The notes beneath the pieces are model-generated. The model saw only the letters and a list, made by a program, of their open reading frames with translations. It searched no databases and was not told the DNA's origin. A DNA stretch of 64,000 nt, taken from positions 1,386,001 through 1,450,000 of the forward strand of contig RCSZ01000005.1 in assembly GCA_014898425.1 (NCBI GenBank), read 5' to 3'. Positions 35,080-47,604 of this stretch are shown here, piece after piece (positions within the stretch are counted from its first letter, which is position 1; every line of letters begins with the position of its first letter). Both the position numbers and the translations under genes were made by a program. The stretch comes from Botryotinia globosa (Eukaryota > Ascomycota > Leotiomycetes > Helotiales > Sclerotiniaceae).

Positions 35080-36637
35080 CTAAAAACCCTTGAAACAGTC
35101 ATCGTATTTTGCTGCGAGCTCCTCTGTGTATGGATCTCTTCCTTCTTTTTCATCGGGATATAAATCGAAATTTTGAGCATCGCCTGGATATCTCAAAGGG
35201 GGTATAATTGGACCACGGTATTTCCTGTAATATACATCTTCCCAGATCACTCCTTGAAAAAAAGGGTGATCTTTAACCCGTGCAGCGCCACCAGATATAT
35301 TTCCGAGACGATGTGATCGATCGAGCGTGCAAAACTGGCGAATGATATCTTTTGCCGCAGGTGAAATGGCAGGTTCGGCTGGGAAAGAAACTGGCTTGCT
35401 AACAATTCTGGACGCAATTCTGTGTCAGATAATGTGCAAATGATTCAAAGACAATGAGGAAATGAAAGATGAGATACATACTGTTTGTAAATCTCTATTG
35501 GGTTTGAATGCCAAAACGGTGGATATCCTGTGAGAAATTCGTATATTAATATACCCAAAGCCCACCAGTCGACGGCCGTCGTATGGCCTTTCGATTGAAT
35601 AACCTCTGGCGCAAGATACTCTGGTGTACCACATAAAGTATATGTTTCCCCTTTATTTTTGTCAATAAACGGCCAGCAGAGTCCTCGAATCTACGCAGCT
35701 TACTGTTTCCCAAACGTTTTGCGAATCCAAAATCGACCAATTTTATATGTCCCTCAGCATCCAACAACAGGTTCTCCGGCTTCATGTCTCTATATGCAAC
35801 CCCTTCCCGTTCATGTAAAAATTCAAGAATCAAAACTATTTCCGCAGCATAAAATCGAGCTGTGTTCTCGTCGAATCGTTTGGCTTTTCGTAGATAGGAG
35901 AATACTTCACCTCCAGGGCAGTAGTCAAGCTTGGTACAGATAAAGATTAGTTTCAGACAGAAAATAGAGTACCCGGATAACCAATGGATTATGGAAAAAG
36001 GTGAATTTTGGTAGAGTGAATCCCATGAACGTACCAGCATATACAGTGAATCATGATCAGAAAAAGAAGTAATTAATGTAGTAATAAAAGGATGTCCGGC
36101 AACGTCTGAAAGAACCGAACGCTCGTGATTGACATGGTCGACTTGTTTAAGCTTGATGACTAGATATCGTCAGTCAATGATGTCAACTCTGCTTCTGCAA
36201 TTCAACTCTTACCCTCTACTTTCCGTAGGACCTTCAGCGCAAAAACCTTATCGCGATCCTCTTCAGCGGGGTTCGCAAGACGTACAAGCCAGCTACACAG
36301 TATAAAATCAGAATATATTCAAGCGAGAGATTCATGAGGGTGAATATCGTACACGCGAGCGAATGTGCCTATTAGAACAAAAATCAATTAGCATACATTA
36401 CGTGCAAGTTCCGTCATTAAGCTACACAGCACAGCACATCGCATATCATCGGAGCGTACCGGTTCCTAAAGTCCTCACCAACTCAAAGTCTCGCACGCTC
36501 AAATTTCTCGAACTTGCTCCCAAACCTTCATTCCTAGGATTTTGTTGGATTTCATCGGGGGGCAAGATTTGCTGCTCTTTGAAGTGAGCCACAAAGTTTC
36601 TTTCTTCTTCAGCCGCAGCCGTCGTGGTCTCAGCCAT
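35080..36637 (-). CDS. cAMP-dependent protein kinase catalytic subunit (AGC kinase)
   Basis: Seven exons: 36637-36460, 36368-36353, 36292-36213, 36159-36035, 35929-35704, 35650-35482 and 35407-35080, giving 373 residues. Exon 2 is only 16 bp and encodes TFAR inside the ATP loop. Kinase motifs in order: GTGTFARV loop, FALKVL with the ATP lysine, [11 protein letters not shown] catalytic loop, DFGFAKR, activation loop [15 protein letters not shown], and the AGC tail ending DDCFKGF. The last acceptor was set at the second AG (GTCCAG), because the first lies too close to its CTGAC branch; this gives [12 protein letters not shown]. The protein is PKA-like ([32 protein letters not shown]). It should phosphorylate R-R-x-S sites downstream of cAMP. 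The N-terminus is short, suggesting the second PKA isoform (PkaC2 type) of filamentous fungi; that is from recall. Confidence 0.93.
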
Positions 36638-36901
36638 TGTGATGTGACGTGACGGCGAGAATCTCGCGAGAAGGAATGTTTCGATGTGCCTCTTATTTTG
36701 GAAGACTTCGCGGGCTTACTGGAAGCAGCAGAGTGCAGTAGCCATGCGGTTATCGCGAAACTTGAGGTACTTGATTTCGAGGGGTGGTGGGGCTCAGTTG
36801 TTGAGATAGAGATTCTTATGGATATACCGATACCGATATTTGGATTATGCGACGACTTGGGGCCGAGCTTTATGATTGACTGATAGTGTACATGTATAGT
36901 A

Positions 36902-36945
36902 CTAGGTAGGTAAGTAGGTAAGTAGGTAGGTAGGTAGGTAGGTAG
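36902..36945. repeat. (GTAG)n microsatellite
   Basis: About eleven tetramers of GTAG/GTAA, about 265-310 bp upstream of the PKA start codon. Confidence 0.95.
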
Positions 36946-37148
36946 TCCGAGCAAGTCTTACTCTCACTCTACGCCAATACAGTCTTTGTCTATGTATAGC
37001 AATTGAAAAGGTTAATTCCGTCGATTATGTTCAATTGAATGTGTGAAGAGAAGTTCTTCTGGTGTAAGAATGAATGACACCGGGGTATGGTGAAGTTTGA
37101 GGAATGTAAGTAAGTAGATGAGTGGTAAGTGGTAAGTGGATTGCAGTA

Positions 37149-37229
37149 TCTTCTTCTTCGTCTTCTTCGTCGTCTTCTTCGTCGTCTTCTTCGTCGTCTT
37201 CTTCGTCGTCGTCTTCTTCTTCTTCTTCA
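37149..37229. repeat. (TCTTCTTCG)n-type microsatellite
   Basis: About 80 bp of TCT and TCG triplets in a roughly 12-15 bp higher-order pattern. Confidence 0.95.
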
Positions 37230-37976
37230 GTATTAATTGTACCTGTCTGTATACTTCGTACATAGTAGTATAGTGGGGGGATGGGGGACTTTTGGTCGGT
37301 AGGTATCATGACGTTTTTTGAGTTCGGTCTTCCCATCAATTTCATCCGATGAGAAAAAGAAAAAGAAAATGTTACCATTAGAATACCTAGACCCTCACCC
37401 TCTCGTGGGTACTAGGTACGGAGTAGATCTATGTACCGTAAACCGGTTGAGAGCCCAATGACCTACATATACGGGGTACCCTTTCATTTGCATCTATCGT
37501 CGAAGAAACGATATTTGAATCTGAATTTGAATCATGGTGCTATTTGTTTAGAGTTGAAAGATTTCAAAAAGAATGATGCTATTCCCATCACGTCTGAATC
37601 ACAATTATTTCTGAAAGAGAAAATAGAAAATAAAGGGAGACGGAGATGGTAAAAGAAATTCTCTATTAGATTGGATTGGTGTCTCAAATTCCCCCATACA
37701 CGTGATCGATTACTAATTTAAACAAGTATCAAAGATTCAATACCGCAGCCAGCTACTTCTTTCCGTCTTAAAGTAACAAATACCTATCTATACATATCAA
37801 CACATCTGCATATACCTCATTCTATACAAATATCTAGGTAGGTATGGGTTGAATAATATGGTCCGTCTAGCTATACAGAGTAGGTTATCTCCCTCCATTC
37901 TCTACTTGCTACCTCCCTACCTACCTGCAGTCATCGTTCCACACATACTTCTCACCACAACAGCAAATTCCCAAAT

Positions 37977-38143
37977 ATGAGCCCCAAATCACTTCCTACA
38001 ACGATCATTATCGGTAGGATTTTGCAACGTTTCATGAAATTATATCCAGTGTGCCTAATCAACTTTCAGCAGGTTCTTGTACAAAGTCCCTATCACAAAC
38101 TCTCCAGACCAGTTTCATACCTCTATCGATACCTCAATCGTAA
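37977..38143 (+). CDS. Doubtful 36-residue two-exon frame
   Basis: ATG at 37977 follows a good leader (CCCAAATATG). A classical intron starts at 38014 (GTAGGA) and has a CCTAATC branch before TTTCAG at 38069. Splicing gives a 36-residue product beginning MSPKSLPTTIII. A tandem CAGCAG acceptor would drop one residue. The other frame after the acceptor stays open longer (to about 38376) and also looks protein-like, so the true frame is unclear. No family is recognised. Confidence 0.2.
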
Positions 38144-40493
38144 AGTGTGTAATATCAGACGTGTTTCCAGGAAAGTTTGCCGAGCCGGTTGAATGCAATG
38201 TGAGTCCGACATTTTGGACAAGCCGTGGTATGGATGGAAAGACGTTGTTAATGTTACATCACCATCTCAGGTTTCCTATTGGACGAGAATGCGAGCTTGC
38301 AGGATGGCGGGCTGAGACCTTGAAAAGCCGAAGAGGGATACTGGGTGAGGATATGGGTTCTGTATATACTGGATAGTGTGATAGTGACCTGCTTAAAGGG
38401 CTTTTCTTGCATGGTTTGTGTTTCCTACCACAAGCATTATCTTGATACCTTTTCCAAGTTCACGACAATAAATCGTTCCTGATATTCATCCATGATTGTC
38501 AAGCTTCTCGCTTTGAGATATTATTCTTTCATACCTTTCAAGAGAAATCCAATGCTAAAGGAGCAATATTTTCGCAATTGATGTGCCGTTTACATCGAGG
38601 GGTGAATTCTAAGTAGTTAAAATAAGAATCAAGGCTAACATGGTACGGGTGTTGGGGTCGCAGTGGCCCCGCCCACGAGACTTTCAAAACGGATCTCCCG
38701 CGTGGGAACATGTTCCTTAGGAAGCTGAAATGGTTCCTTTTCACGGCAAATCCTTCCATGAAAGATTATCATCGAGACAAAAACTCTTTTGAAGTTCGTG
38801 GTGGCTGTAAAACAAGGCTAAAGTGAGCCGCATTACTGATCAGGATTCGGGAGGAGCTCATAACATTTACTCGTCGAAAGATTCCATGGCGCCAAAATGA
38901 CAATTTGCGAGGTGAATCACTATAATAATAGCTTTATTGTAGCAAAATAAGCAAGAGGATGGTAATAGTGTATTTGCGAGGCACATTGTTCTAGATCGAT
39001 GACGATTTCAGATAGAAACGAGTATCTTGGTAGAAAGTGACAGTATCTCTGATATATAGACCAGATCTGTATATCAGATCACACATCGAGATAGTGTTGC
39101 AGTGAGTCAGTGATCAAAATAGTTGCTGCAAGATCTGAATGTTGTAGAGGGTGGTGTGATAGAGCGAAGGAATTAAGACATCTGGGAAGAGTAAGAAGGT
39201 ACTAAGGTACTAAGGTACTTCCTTGAAGCCCACCAATTTCGTTTTAATATGATACACCAGCAAAGTATAAACCAATATGCTTTGACAATGCCATCTCCAG
39301 GGAGCCTCACAAGAGCCTCAACACGTGCATGGTGTCGCCGAGTATAACATACCCCACTTTTAAAATCTCCGTCCAATACCATGCTGTATCGCCAAAATTG
39401 CTAGACAAGAGATAAAATGCCGTTTCCAAATTATCTCACCGTGTTAACAAAACCCTTTAACTTAAAATATACCCCAGAATGCTTATATCTCGTAATGTGC
39501 CCTACGCAGCCACTCTTTGCAAGGTGAATTCTTGCCTGAACTTCGGTGTGTCTAATCATACTAGTGAGATATTGGGAGAATGAGTGAATGCCCTCTTTAG
39601 AAATATTAGCCAATTGTCTATTGTACTTTTGTCAGCGGAAGGTAGGCTTGACCCCCCATTGAACCAGGTAGAACCCAATTCTTCCACCAAAGCTCCAGTG
39701 ACTGGTGTAATGCATGCTAATCTGACTGACACCTTGGTGATGCCGGCATCGCCGGTGTTACAAGTCTATTTAAAGCTCCCAAGGCGGATAGAAAGTCAAG
39801 TGAGGGCAATCATCATGCAAAGTGGAAGTTTTGATTTCATTGCCCGCTTTCCTCTCACAGCCGTTAGCAACCTTGCCCGGAATCTAACGCCGGGCGAATT
39901 TGCCTCGACGAATCGGGGCTGGAGATAGATAGGTACATTATCTATACTGGGACACCGAGGAGCTAGTATCAAGGCCATGCCATCTAATCAATAGCTTAGG
40001 TGGCCTTGACCGCGTACCATATATGAATGAATGAAGTGTATGTAAGCATCACTTTGAGCTTATATCATATCAAAAGAGATAGTAGGCCCCTTCTTTGAAA
40101 CAGTAATCTTCATGAAAACTAATTTAGCGCCTTTCAAGAACGTGAACATCAAGCGGTACCTGAAATAGGAAAAGAAAATCCGAAATTGCAATCCCTCAGC
40201 ACATCAATCTATTCTTTCTCAGACATTGACCCAAACCCATCCGACAATCCAAGGAAAGAAACTGAAGCCTGAAATACCGAGATGATCATCCAAATTAGGT
40301 GTGAATCATACATGATATCTTATGCAACGCGCAGCGCTATGCAAACAATAGAGAAGATTCGATATCCGAATGTCGTGACAGATGAGTAACAGAAAAGAAA
40401 GGAGTCAAGGTGTGTAAGCGCTACCGCTGACCTGCATTTGGATTAGCTCCAGATTTGTTTTGAACAGCGCTCATCAATTGAAGTTGCTACTTA
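38144..40493. other. Gene-poor region, no reliable gene
   Basis: About 2.3 kb with only short unsupported frames, such as one at 39584-39928. It includes the downstream exons and 3' flank of the first zinc-finger gene near 40430. Confidence 0.5.
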
Positions 40494-40820
40494 CTAGGTT
40501 CCGACTCGCATTTCAATCCATTCGGTGGTGCAATATACACATCTTTGATGTCCACATGATGTACAGTGTGCGTTCAGTGCGGCCGTCAAAGCTCCGTCAC
40601 CATTCAAACCACATTTACAGCAATACCAGACCTCATGATATGTGTATTGGTGTTCACTGGTGGGCTGTCCACTACGTTTACTGCTGTGATTGTGTTTGCC
40701 ATTGCTCGAATGTTTGTGATGAGAATGGCCGCGACTAGATTCATGGTCATTCTGTAACGATGGTTGCGTGCGCTTGCGATCGTGATTTGAAGCTATTGCT
40801 ACCGGCGATTGAGGATTCAT
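40494..40820 (-). CDS. Small cysteine-rich zinc-finger protein, paralogue 1
   Basis: One coding exon of 108 residues from ATG. The N-terminal half is His/Ser/Lys-rich and disordered (HSHHKHSSNGKHNHSSKR). The C-terminal half has a Cys pattern W-CCxC-(x18-19)-CxxCGHxRCxxC-x-x-EW, enough for one or two zinc sites of a ribbon/treble-clef kind. The same pattern, in the same order with the same EW and R ends, occurs in the gene at 42183. The stop codon coincides with a donor: TA then GTAAGT (40494-40489). A CTAAT branch and ATGCAG acceptor follow at 40432. Splicing rebuilds TAG, so the product is the same either way. Function unknown; small zinc ribbons often act in protein or nucleic-acid binding. 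Confidence 0.75.
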   Translation of the reverse strand: MNPQSPVAIASNHDRKRTQPSLQNDHESSRGHSHHKHSSNGKHNHSSKRSGQPTSEHQYTYHEVWYCCKCGLNGDGALTAALNAHCTSCGHQRCVYCTTEWIEMRVGT

Positions 40821-42182
40821 TCTGACAAAGGGAATGCAACCGAATGGTCAAGCGGCCAATTATACAGAAATTCGAAACAAGTTATATATGACTTATACAA
40901 AAATGAAGACGATTTGAGGGCTTGAAGAGTGGTAATGGCTCTTTGATTGAAAGGGTTTGAAAGATTCTTTAAATGCTTGAAGGTATTTGACGGCATCTTG
41001 AAATTAATTGCCCTCTACAGTAATTTGACAACACAGGCGCCGCCCTTCACAGCCCGGAATAAGTCCCCCTTGCCCCGTACTGTGAGTGATATTTTCCAGA
41101 ACATCTCCTCGTATGATAGACCACAGCTGAAATCCTCTGGGTTCACCGGAAAGATCGATTGATGCCCCATCCCGCCCTTTGAAAACAGTGGAATCTCGGG
41201 GTGGCTGTGAAAGCTTCAGAGTAAAGAAAGAGCTATCTTCTTCCAAGAAATTGTCTCATCGGGCATACAACACTCAGGAATATGACGAACCAGAATTAAA
41301 TCCTGTAATGGACCAGGCTCCGTGATGAGGGGTGTATTTGCTTAGAATCCCTTTCGTTTTTGGCCTGGTAATCATGAGGAGGAGAGTCCTTGAACAAGAT
41401 TAATCGGATCGATGCCATCGTGATGGATACAGCCGTTTTTGCACCACAAGAATATAGACAGAAGAATAGAAAAAGAAAGCGTGACTGTATTAGGGAATGG
41501 GCAGAATGAACGTGCTGAAAGGTGGGCTTGCAAATTGGATGCGATATTTTATTACTTTATCTAAAAGCAACAAATCCACCATCTCCAATCATCTGAGCTT
41601 TCTCATTGAGAACAATGTTGAAATTCTCTTGTTAACGAAGTGCAATCTTGACCGTTGAAAATTCTAGGCTGAACCATGTGCCAAGATAAAGGATGGGAAT
41701 ACGATTTACATAACCAGAGAAACTTTGTACTTTTCTGTGCGAGAGCTTGCCACTATGGTACTTCACATTTAGAAATTTATATAAAAAGCATATGCTTGCA
41801 GAAAGAATATAAGAAGAAAAAAATTAAAATTCTGTTTGAGTCTATGACATGAAATCTTCTCCCAGTGGAAGTCTATGATGTATGGAGAGCGCAAGCTTTA
41901 AAGTCTAAAACCCCATCCAAATGCAAACGATTCTTGAATTCAGTGACATGCGAGAAAATGCAACCAATGATTTGAACACCAGAAAAAGTTCTGTGTAGAA
42001 AGCCCCGTGTAAATCTGCCTCATCTCTCCTCATTGCGTTTTTTCCGATGCCGATAATCCAATCCCAAGTATGTTTCGTATGTAGTCTATCATGAAATACG
42101 AAATGGCCGAGGTACCACTTTGTCAACTATGTAGTTGATACGTTAGAATGAACATGTGCCCAATAGTTATGTACCAACGTAC
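40821..42182. other. Intergenic between the two zinc-finger genes
   Basis: No gene seen. An 80-codon minus frame at 41004-41246 has no ATG. The 3' end probably includes an untranslated exon of paralogue 2 after the acceptor near 42127. Confidence 0.55.
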
Positions 42183-42371
42183 TTAGCCGTGGTGGTGAGA
42201 CCTGATTTTGACCCATTCCGAACCACATTCATGGCACCGCAAGTGTCCACAACTTGGGCAGTTCATGATTTCTGTTGTCATTCCAGAGGAAGTGTAATTA
42301 CCACTGTAATCACGGCACCAACAGCAAGACCAAACACACACAGCGGCCTTTGGAGCTGGTCCAGCAGGCAT
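42183..42371 (-). CDS. Small cysteine-rich zinc-finger protein, paralogue 2
   Basis: A 62-residue protein from ATG with good context (TTCAAAATGCC). It starts MPAGPAPKAAVCVW and then shows CCWC, a 17-20 residue spacer, CPSCGHLRCHEC and EWVKIR, ending in HHHG. It lacks the His/Ser-rich N-terminal half of the other copy. Upstream in-frame codons run on but lack ATG. The stop codon TAA is followed at once by a donor-like GTACGT (42182), with a TTCTAAC branch and CATAG acceptor about 55 bp later. This puts an intron at the same place as in paralogue 1. Same strand, about 1.4 kb apart: a likely tandem duplication that has diverged. Function unknown. Confidence 0.7.
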   Translation of the reverse strand: MPAGPAPKAAVCVWSCCWCRDYSGNYTSSGMTTEIMNCPSCGHLRCHECGSEWVKIRSHHHG

Positions 42372-45300
42372 TTTGAAGACAGAAGTTTGGTTGATTCGTG
42401 GAAGAAGGGAAGCGAGAATAAAATAATCTGAAAATACAGATAAGGAGAGGGTTGCTTTATCTTCGACTGCGAGATAGGGTAGCTCAAGCGAAAGAGGTGA
42501 AGAATCAATTAATGGTAAAAGCGATACTCTGGACACTCTCAGACGTGGTGCTCGTATGAAAGATGATATTGGATGGAAAAGTCAATGAAAGGCAAAACAA
42601 AAGAAGATTAAAGCATTCTCTTAAATAGAAAGTCTTTGCCCGGAGGAGAGTTCATCGAAGAACACTTCGGTGTGCTGAATCGTTGAAGTCGTGCTCAAAA
42701 CATTAGGGCTGAGCATTCGGACCCCAGCTTTCAAGTCACAGAAGACTACTATCTCCATGATCTGCGGTGAGCTACAAAGCGATGGATCATTTCCTGGAAA
42801 ATCACTCATACCCCCATGGATAATTGAGCGAACCCATCACACAAGAGAGTTGCTTCGATAGAAATGAGTCTTGCTTGAGGTAGCGCAGTGAGATCCAATT
42901 CGACCTGAGGAGAGCTTCTAGCTCAATCATGCCCTCGGTGAGTCTTAGAACCTTAGTGCAGTTACCTAGATTTGTCGGAGACTGTACAGCGCTTCATTCC
43001 TTACCAAAGGCCTAGTTGAATAAGGCAGGCATAGAAATTAGTTAGTAGCGGCCACCTCCGACAATGGCTTCCATTTGACTTCCATATAACTAAGCAGAAT
43101 GACTCTACAAATAAGATAATAGTATGATTAGTCAACAAGGCTGGACGGTTTACCTGCATTAGCATCAAATCAGCCTGCGAGAGCCCTATCTAGGCATGAG
43201 GCTCAAAAAAGTGGGTCGGCTGGGGCAGCGCAAGAATTCGCTCAATGCCTAGAGACTTTTCCCTAGGCAGTATAACTGCGAGTTCGGTGAATGATAACAT
43301 ACGGTTTGAGATGAAGAATCGAGTCTGAGCTCGTTCCAAAAGCCAGGAATCAGGCAGTGGAGGATCAAAATTCTGTAAATGGGAAACTAAAAGGAATCAC
43401 AAGGGATCAAAAAGAGCAGTCGTTTTAGACAGATGGGGCGGTGGCTGTTCATATTTGGCAGCCAGAACAGCGGTAGAAAAAGCTCAAGTAATTGTTGGTC
43501 GAGATACCAGCTTTCCCATGATATTGAATCAACGATCCACGTTAAGTCGGGCTGTATTTAGAGCAGCCGCCTGCACAGAGCTCCTATTAATGAATTGCAT
43601 CCAGAAGTAAAGTTCGCTGTGGTCACTGAGGTTGCTGAATTTCGATATAAATAAATCGAGAGTGTAGAATTGGTCGCAACTCTATTTTGGCCCTTGGTAT
43701 CTTTAGTGTGAAGGACGAACGAGGTCTCGAGTCAAGTGAAGCTGAGTTCAATGAACCCTCCAAGCACACAGGGCTCCGCGACAAGACTCGAGTCATTGTA
43801 CGAATAGACAGTAATGGTTTCGTCTCCTTCGGCCACACTCCAATGAAATTCCAACCTCCTAAATTATAACACCCTTCAATAATTGCCATGATCGATAATT
43901 TTTTCAGAGCTTGATAAGTTCTTTATAATTATTTTGGCAAAAAGCTTTCAGTGGCATAGCATCGAAATGTGTTCTGTGAGACAAGGTCTAACCTGGGGTA
44001 TAGTACAGCCGCCCAGAACATCAGTGGAACAACAGAGTTCAGATCTGTTGGACTGAACAATGTTCTGTTTACTATCAGACCATGAATGAAAGTAGATTCG
44101 GTATCGTCGAGTGGTCTGTGGACAGTTAGTGAGGGCGGATAATCCTCAAGATAGAGTAGGTAATTAGGTACAAATGATTGTTTGTACTTGACAAGACAGA
44201 TCATTGCTTCAGAATGCGACAGCTTCCAGTGAGATTTAGAAGTTTCGAAATCTTGTACTAGAAATAAAACTCCAGTAGATTCACACATCTGTGAAATGAC
44301 AATCTGGGGAGTCTCACTGTCTAATATAGACAATAAAATTCGGTTAAGAAATGAATTTACGTACTTCAGCTAAAACACAAATTGGTGATCGAGGTCAAAG
44401 GAGCCGCAATTGACTCATCACATCCTCTGATTGAATTGCCTACCGTATTTTCATTCGAGGCATCTTCTTGCTTCAAGAGCATCGGACCTTCTCGTTACAA
44501 TTGTATAATTGTATAGCTATAGAAGGGGGGAGTTCGCTAGTGGTTTGCGCAGCCTTGTCAGCAAAGAGACATGTTGCCGCTCCCTTTAGTAAGGGACACC
44601 CATGTTGATGTGACCCTAATTGTTTGAAAGAATCAAGGTATTGGATCTAAAAGGGTGTGAAGAAGGGTCACTGGGAAAGACCAAGAGCAGCCTTCCTACG
44701 TAGTGAGAGATTGTTCAACAATAAGTAAAAGACTTGGTTTGGAAGCCAGAGTATGCCCAGATACGATACCGAAATGCATAGAAGGGTGAAAATCCAACAC
44801 CTATATAACTTTTCCTTCGCCCAAGGCGTTCAATCCAATCAGAGGTAAGATCTTTGCCGCCAACATGGAGTGATATCTGTTTGTTTTCGGCTTAGTTCTG
44901 GCCACTGTGGTCAGGCGACAATCGTTCTACCAAGGGTAGAGTAGGATGATCAATGTAGTTTCGCTCGCCGAGCAGAAAAATTTGGAGGTGCTCTAAGATA
45001 TCTCGAGCAACTGTGTGGACGGGAAAGAATGAAGGGACATGTAGGCTTTAGAGATCATACGCGATACCTAAGACCCAAGGTCACTCTTTGACCCGTATAT
45101 CGTCGATCAAAGTCGGATCCATCCTCCATCGATAGCTTAATGTGTCGCAACATTGAAGTCGCTTACTTCTAAAGGGCTGAATATAAGAGTTCAATTAAAT
45201 TAATGGACTTTGTGTAGAGATAAGAAAAGATATACAAAAGATATCTATAAACGCGGAGGATCGATGTTGGCGTGAATGAAATTATTCACGTGTCGTCTGT

Positions 45301-45706
45301 CGGTTTCAAATTAAGCTTACCGGTAACCTTAGTGGATAAAAGTACCTACCCACCCACCTACCTACCTAGTAATTTAAACTGTCGTGCTATGGATCAATCG
45401 TTCATTCTAATCTTAGACCACAAACGCCAATCTCTCGAGTCTCAGAGCTTGAAAATAGAAACCTTATTAATTCGAAGAATCATTTTGTAAATCGACATTC
45501 GGAAACACATTACAGGCTTCAATTCTCCAAATCTATTCAATATTCCATACCATACCGCGAAAGAGATGTTTGCACATACTTATTCAACATCAAGAGTTAC
45601 AACACCTTCAACAGCATACATACTTAAGTACCTGTTGTAATGAATCGTTATTGCAGGTTCGGACATTACTCTCACTATTGGCACTCGTGCCATCGACTAT
45701 TTTATC
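42372..45706. other. Gene-poor region of about 3.3 kb
   Basis: No reliable gene. The longest signal is a minus-strand frame at 43929-44333 (134 codons, no ATG; QDFETSKSHWKLSHSEAMIC) that could follow an acceptor near 44316, with an upstream open piece at about 44375-44485 that ends in TGA before the donor. This may be a decayed gene. A cluster of CCTACC repeats lies at 45342-45370. Confidence 0.45.
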
Positions 45707-47604
45707 ATGTCGCACAACGATATTGAACGCAATAAACGCGTTGCGAACATATGGACTGCGCGTTTTATGCCCTTCGCACTTGCGGGTGTGGTTGGCTATG
45801 TAACATATGTCATAGTGGCCATTCTTTGTGGTAGGGGGAGAATGACATGAGAACCTGAATGTGATCTACTAACATCTTGCTTTCCAGTAAATTATCTTCT
45901 AGTCGAACAGAAAAGTAAGGGTGCCGCAGTGCCCATCCTTATAATATATTTTCTGTTGTTCGTCCTCATGGCCTCGTCTTTCTTCCGAGTTGTGTATATG
46001 ACAACCTTCGATCCTCCTTATGCGCCACTCGGAGCTGGAGCTGCTGCGATCCAGCGTAGAAGCAAGCGAACAATTGATGATATTGGTGGGGGAGAATACA
46101 CTTCAGGGGATTTTGACGGGTCCAAGACTGATCCAGACTCTCCTGGACTCGAATTATTTTACACGAAAGATGTCTTCGGTGTGGAAAAGGATGGGAAGCC
46201 TAAATGGTGTTCCGAGTGTTGCATATGGAAATTGGATCGCCAGCACCACTGTAGTGTTGTAGGAAGATGTATATACAAAATGGATCATTATTGCCCATGG
46301 TATGTCCACTGTAACTCCTTCCTTGTTTTGTGGCTAACAAAGTGAAGGGTAGGAGGGCCTATCGGCGAGAATAACTTCAAGTTTTTTATTCAATTTGTTG
46401 GGTACACCTCCTTATTTTGTATACATGTCCTTGTAGTGATGGCAGTATACGTTCATCGACAGCGTAGCACTCAGGTATGATTGGCCCATGGACTTTCATT
46501 TCCAATCCTTCAAATGCAATTCAAGATTTGCACTTGTTGGAAACAGGGGGTTAGAGACCAGAATACTGTTGACATGCACTAATTTTGCCAACCAGGGCGT
46601 GTCTGTTAACCACCAGTTCATTGCCGTTCTTGCACTGTAAGTTGGTGATCCTCGTGATGCGCTTCATTACTGAACAACAATACAGAGCTGCATTTTTTGG
46701 CCTGTTCACTGGAACAATGTTCCTGACATCCGTGAGACTCGCAATCAACAATTTGACACAAGTCGAAGACATATCTAGGTTCGGAAAGATCCATCGACTA
46801 GCAATACTAAAGCCATCCCCACAGAGGTTGGCGGAAATAAGTGTAACAGCCGCTTCGACGCAAACTTATTCCGAAATAACGTATCCGCTAGACATTCCGG
46901 CACCCTTGGACGGCATCCGGGTAAATCGCCCGTATGTGAAAACTATCAGGCACGATCGCTTGTCCGAGCCAATTTCAGTCAACGACGCAAGGCGAATGGC
47001 TGGTCTCACAGGGTTGCCTGCCAATGCAACAATCGAGTCAGCTAACGGGAGCATCCAACCTGGACATCTGGTCTCGGAACCAACAGAAGCTGGCATCACT
47101 CATAATTCGTCAACCGCTCTCTCGTCGTCTGAAAATATTGAAGCACCAGCAATTGGTGGGCTCCAGAACCCGACAAAAAATAGTGAGCGATTGGATAGAG
47201 ACCGAAGGGCAGTGCGTACCTTTGCAATACTCGAAACACTGACCCCCGGTGATAATCCTTGGGATCTTGGATCCGCTCTATTAAATTGGGAGACTGTCAT
47301 GGGAGAACATTTTTTTGACTGGTTTCTCCCCATGAAGAGAAGCCCTAGTTGCAACCACGAGAATACAGAGAGTCACTTCTCGATTGGGCCATCTGTAGAT
47401 CGTATTCGGGCCTCGGTTTGTTTTATTCCACCTAATGAGGTACGTCCTGAAGGACATCGTCAACGGACCAGGCCAAATCGCCATAAGAAAGACAAAGCGA
47501 GTAAATCGGGGCGACAATTTAGCCCAAATGATGAAGAAATGGGTCGAAAAACGGATGAGACAGAACTGCGAGATCTCCGCGCTCGTAACTCGCGCCATAG
47601 ATGA
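45707..47604 (+). CDS. pfa5: Protein S-acyltransferase (palmitoyltransferase), PFA5-like DHYC type
   Basis: Five exons: 45707-45830, 45888-46299, 46348-46474, 46596-46636 and 46686-47604, giving 540 residues. Junctions restore [41 protein letters not shown] and VLAL-AAFFGLF. Four membrane helices flank a Cys-rich domain (about 145-180): [17 protein letters not shown] then [13 protein letters not shown]. The active-site motif is DHYC rather than DHHC, as known for yeast Akr1, Akr2 and Pfa5. With only four helices and no ankyrin repeats, PFA5 is the best match. It transfers palmitate to Cys of membrane proteins. The C-terminal half is a long disordered tail (about 250-540) with [15 protein letters not shown], possibly a short conserved element, and a basic end. 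Confidence 0.92.

Larger units (their letters stand above)
36638..37976. other. Microsatellite-rich intergenic region
   Basis: Upstream of the PKA gene. It has a (GTAG)n tract and a long (TCT/TCG)n tract. Open frames over the trinucleotide tract encode only Glu/Asp or Lys/Thr runs and are not genes. Two TAGGTAGGT motifs are near 37833 and 37912. Confidence 0.6.

Noticed and set aside
37012..37378. Lys/Thr-rich and Glu/Asp-rich minus-strand frames
   Set aside because: They are translations of the TCT/TCG microsatellite with no exon signals or start context.
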